64,000 nt of DNA. Origin: Thuidium tamariscinum. Lineage: Eukaryota > Streptophyta > Bryopsida > Hypnales > Thuidiaceae. Below are positions 61,184 through 64,000 of the stretch, in pieces. Where the stretch lies: assembly GCA_947034885.2 (NCBI GenBank), contig OX344751.2:43119082-43183081 (forward strand), in the 5' to 3' direction. Each line of letters begins with the position of its first letter. The stretch's first letter is position 1. Below the pieces are notes generated by a model that worked only from the letters and a program-made list of their open reading frames with translations, was not told the origin of the DNA and made no database searches. Position numbers and translations under genes: made by a program.

Positions 61184-61620
61184 TACTGCTCAAAAACTCA
61201 AAAACCCATTCAGGAGAACCTCAAGTACCTTGTTTCAGCTTGCAAAATCTCAATTGGTGTCCAATCAACCTCTCCAATGGAGTCAAGTGCTTTGCTGCAA
61301 GCCGTTCGAAAATGCGAATCATGGCAACAGAAAGGGCCTTGATCAATCTAGAGAGAAATTTGCACAAAAAAGATGGTGACTGGATGATTGTCTACAGAGT
61401 TCAAGACACAAGTCACCACACCAACATGAGCGGACAATACCATTCTGCAACTGGTCCAAAGAACTCAAACTTGGAAGTCCAGAGAGAGACTTGCAAAATG
61501 AGAATGAATCACGGAGTGAAAATGGAAGCAGATTCTGATGAAAATGAAGAACCCCAAGCCATCGCATTGTCTAGTTCAGATGTGAGAAAGTACGAGTCTT
61601 GGCCTTCAAAGCCAAAATGA
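61165..61620 (+). CDS. Hypothetical open frame, 151 codons
   Basis: An ATG-initiated frame starts inside the second 70-bp repeat unit and runs to a TGA at 61620. The C-terminal half is hydrophilic with an acidic patch (EADSDENEEPQ). I recognise no domain. Upstream sequence from 60700 has further broken frames of similar character on the same strand, so this could be the end of a decayed gene or transposon. Because the frame begins in a tandem repeat, its N-terminus is unreliable. Confidence 0.25.
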   Translation: MGCLQNILLKNSKTHSGEPQVPCFSLQNLNWCPINLSNGVKCFAASRSKMRIMATERALINLERNLHKKDGDWMIVYRVQDTSHHTNMSGQYHSATGPKNSNLEVQRETCKMRMNHGVKMEADSDENEEPQAIALSSSDVRKYESWPSKPK

Positions 61621-61815
61621 AGTCTCAAGTCAACACGTATGTACAAATAAACTCCATCAAACCTGATATAGTCCCAGTAATTATAAAAACCAAGTGTCAC
61701 CTCTAACTTCGGAGGAATCGGCGCCCAGTCAATTGTGCCAAGTTTTCATTGCACGGTCAGCAACTGTCCCGAAAACGACTCTGAGTGGCCATCGCCCAGC
61801 TGATCGACGGAGTCC

Positions 61816-62148
61816 TCACGCGTCAACAATGACGCGGTACAGCCCCGGAGTGGCATCTTTGGTGTTGGCGGAGAGGCCCTGCGCTATCTGTCGGAACGCC
61901 TGGGAGCTGACCGCCGCCTGGTACTGCTGCGCAGACTTCCATTGCGCCACGTTGACGAAGCGGAAGCGCGCGTCGGGTCGCAAGCTCTCGTGCAGCTTGG
62001 TAGAAACGTAGCCGTCCTGCTGGAAGAGGTGTTGATGCGCCTGCTTCCAGCCGGCCACGAACGCCTCCTCCTGCTCGGGCGCCACTTGGAAGATGTTGAT
62101 CAAGACGACGGGAGACTCCGCAGGCGCGGGCGCAGCGGGGGTGGCCAT
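61816..62148 (-). CDS. ABM-domain (antibiotic-biosynthesis-monooxygenase-type) small protein
   Basis: A single-exon minus-strand gene of 110 residues. The initiator lies in gccatggcc, an optimal plant context. A short Ala/Pro-rich leader is followed by VVLINIFQVAPEQEEAFVAG (about 13-32), then QQDGYVSTKLHESL, then RFVNVAQWKSAQQYQAAV, then FRQIA. This is the alpha/beta ferredoxin-like fold of ABM proteins, which usually dimerise and act as monooxygenases or heme-degrading enzymes in bacteria. The pattern VxLINxFxVxPexE and WxSxxxYxAA is diagnostic. It is GC-rich relative to its flanks and intronless, so transfer from bacteria or fungi is possible, but plants also have such genes. Substrate unknown. 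Confidence 0.85.
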   Translation of the reverse strand: MATPAAPAPAESPVVLINIFQVAPEQEEAFVAGWKQAHQHLFQQDGYVSTKLHESLRPDARFRFVNVAQWKSAQQYQAAVSSQAFRQIAQGLSANTKDATPGLYRVIVDA

Positions 62149-62857
62149 GGCGGGCAAAGCTCTCGATCTCGTGGACAGACAGATGGATGCGACAGATGGG
62201 TAACGGAGGGAGTGCGCGAGAACTCACTCTTCAAGGAGATGAGAATTGGAAGCAACCAATTCGAGGGAAGAGAGGACTACAGTAAGCTTCGTGGAATGAG
62301 TAGGAAGTCAGAGTCGTGGCGGGCAAGGCAGCAAGATGGACTGGTGGAGTTGTTGTGCAGTAGCCTAAGTGGAGATCGGGAGATGAACTCCGCTCCAATC
62401 CGTCATATTTTATAACTTCATTGGCGTACATTACTATGAGTTGTACTCCGTAGTGAACTTCATACTAAGCAGACCTGATGAACTGATGGATGGCAGAATA
62501 GTCGTGGCCCATGCGCATGTACCCTGCTTTCCGAATATCTTCTTCCTCGAAATCCAGTTGCACCGGACCCCTGCTCCAGGCTCCCTCTTCTTCATGGGGA
62601 CACGTGAAAAGGGGATGATAAGGTGGCCGACCCTTTTCCGATGACGTCCATTTTCAACCCGATCACCTCCATTTTCAACCTCTTGGGTACTTTCTTTCTG
62701 TGAAGTTGTGGTGCAGCTTCTGGAGCAACTGTGGCACATTAGGATTGGTTACAAGGGTCTCATAAATGCAACCAATCCTTTTCCGATCACCCCCATTTCC
62801 AACCTCCAAGCTGCTTTCTTTCCGAGACCCCCATTTCCAATCTCTAGGCTGCTTCCT
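62149..62857. other. Leader of the ABM gene and repeat-containing spacer
   Basis: The stretch upstream of the ABM gene (62149-62420) is of moderate GC. At 62628-62855 variants of cttttccgat-accccatttccaacct occur four times (62637, 62665, 62778, 62829), a degenerate short repeat that runs up to the break of the duplicated PMT fragment. Confidence 0.45.
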
Positions 62858-64000
62858 TGATCAGGATCGGCAGCTGCATCACACAGCACAGGGCCTGAGT
62901 CTGATGACCGACTCCTTAAGCAAATTATTATTTCGAGGCTTGCGCCAGATGGCAACAAGACCATCTTTTCCGACTTGTTCCCAGCAGAGTCGTTTGGCCA
63001 GCTCCTCCATTTCTGCAAGAGTATGAAGAGACACTCATGCATCACCTCTCAGAGGACCTACATTTTATAGATTAAAAATGACCAAGACAAATGATCATAT
63101 TGTGAAAATAACGTTTCAGGTGGGAATAATTGTAAATTACCAGATTCATATCATAGAAAAACATCGATCAATAAATAAACAAAATCGACAACACCAAGTC
63201 CCCACATGACCTACTCAAAACTGCTTAAATAGTACAAGCCAAATCAGGGCGTCTTAGTCCTGTAAAGTTGAGGATGCAAGGTACCTCTCCAGACATGATC
63301 TTGATCGTCTTGAGGCGACCACACAAAGAATGCACCAGCTCTGAGTACACGATCCGCCTCTACCAGCAAAATCCCATCTGATTGCACCAGCACAGCCCCA
63401 ACACTTCAGCACAAGTAAAACGTAGACTGCATACATTACAACCTTGCATATTAACCTCCAGAATCTTATAATTCCTTCTTAAGATGCCCTAAAAGACTGA
63501 AGTTTCAATGTTTAAAAGTGACCACTTTAATCAATCAAATTGTGAAAAATATAGGATCTAAATATATATCACCAGTATAACATTCTTGAATGGAAAGTCT
63601 GGAGGACTTCGACGATACCACTATAACAAGTGTTACAGTGGCCTAGAAATTCAAATGAAAGCTTGCATTCAAGAATTCCAACAGTGAAACGAGCCTTAAT
63701 TCATGGGAAGAAAAAGGGTCTCCTCGCTTCCAATTCAAGAATGTTATGAGGATCAGCGTAAAACAATGCAGGCATTGGTCAGATTATAAATACAAGTGAA
63801 AGGTCTCCTCATGGCCCACTCAAAAGTGAGAGAATGTCATACCATCACGAGTCCAAGCGATCTGACAGCGAGAACAATGGATCAGATCAAAAGCTTGGCT
63901 GGGAAATTGTAGTCGGTGTGTTGCCAAAACAGCAACAAGAGCGGGTACACCACGTTCCAGTGCAACTTGGCTTTCGTGGCCACCCTTCGGAGCCATGCAA
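62858..64000 (-). pseudogene. Truncated duplicate of the PMT gene (partial, cut by window edge)
   Basis: Over its whole length it matches 52735-53876 at high identity, including introns. The copy keeps the exons corresponding to 53719-53876, 53162-53254 and most of 52729-52888. It breaks abruptly at 62858, a few bases inside the latter exon, so the donor site and all downstream exons are missing. In that exon the run cttaagcaaattattatt has one more A than the original (cttaagcaattattatt), which shifts the frame. A derived frame would end in unrelated sequence. The upstream (right) limit is beyond the window, so the rest of the copy cannot be judged. Confidence 0.88.

Noticed and set aside
61823-62227. 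134-codon minus-strand frame overlapping the ABM gene
   Set aside because: It is a frame-shifted reading of the same GC-rich sequence and carries no ABM motifs.
1-64000. CRISPR arrays, bacterial operons, rRNA or tRNA genes
   Set aside because: Spliced plant genes show that this is nuclear plant DNA; the tandem repeats lack regular unique spacers and no cloverleaf or rRNA sequence was recognised by eye.

Overview
This window is nuclear DNA of a land plant, most probably a bryophyte such as a moss. The genes have GT-AG introns of roughly 70 to 1,000 bp. The proteins belong to plant families: a plastid DnaJ, an ERD15-type PAM2 protein, a plant PP2C and a Golgi pectin-methyltransferase-like protein. 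AT-rich intergenic DNA is packed with non-autonomous transposons. The organism call is inference, because no single marker identifies the species. All gene models were assembled by hand by joining open frames at splice sites with matching phase.

Layout. From 1.7 to 5.2 kb and again from 11.9 to 16.0 kb there are two tandem plus-strand genes for chloroplast type-A DnaJ proteins (DJA5/DJA6 type). Both have eight exons and every intron is in the same place and phase. From 20.6 to 21.8 kb a plus-strand two-exon gene encodes an ERD15-like protein with a PAM2 motif, which should bind poly(A)-binding protein. From about 22 to 45.5 kb I found no intact gene. That stretch holds MITE families, degraded Ty1/copia gag and hAT-like transposase remnants, and several minisatellite-like arrays. 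From 46.2 kb to the right edge the genes are on the minus strand: a PP2C-like phosphatase that has lost a metal-ligand Asp, an 11-exon putative pectin methyltransferase, a compact single-exon ABM-domain protein (61.8 to 62.1 kb), and at the right edge a truncated, frameshifted second copy of the middle of the methyltransferase gene.

Repeats. Four transposon classes are recognisable with target-site duplications: TTAA-flanked elements with CCCT/CCCC termini (piggyBac-like, seven copies), TA-flanked mariner-type MITEs (a 275-bp family, a 400-bp family and one Stowaway-like element), CACTA-type elements (a 248-bp MITE with a TAC duplication and a 1.1-kb element), and a hAT-like MITE just upstream of the first DnaJ gene. 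Three nested insertions (CACTA in piggyBac-like, mariner MITE in piggyBac-like, Stowaway in mariner MITE) give a relative chronology.

The genes do not form a pathway. They are unrelated housekeeping and stress-type genes sharing a repeat-rich neighbourhood. The most notable observations are the piggyBac-like TTAA family in a plant, the tandem DnaJ pair with a tract of raised identity, the Asp-to-Asn change in the PP2C, the 3' tail duplications of the PP2C gene, and the partial segmental duplication of the methyltransferase gene.
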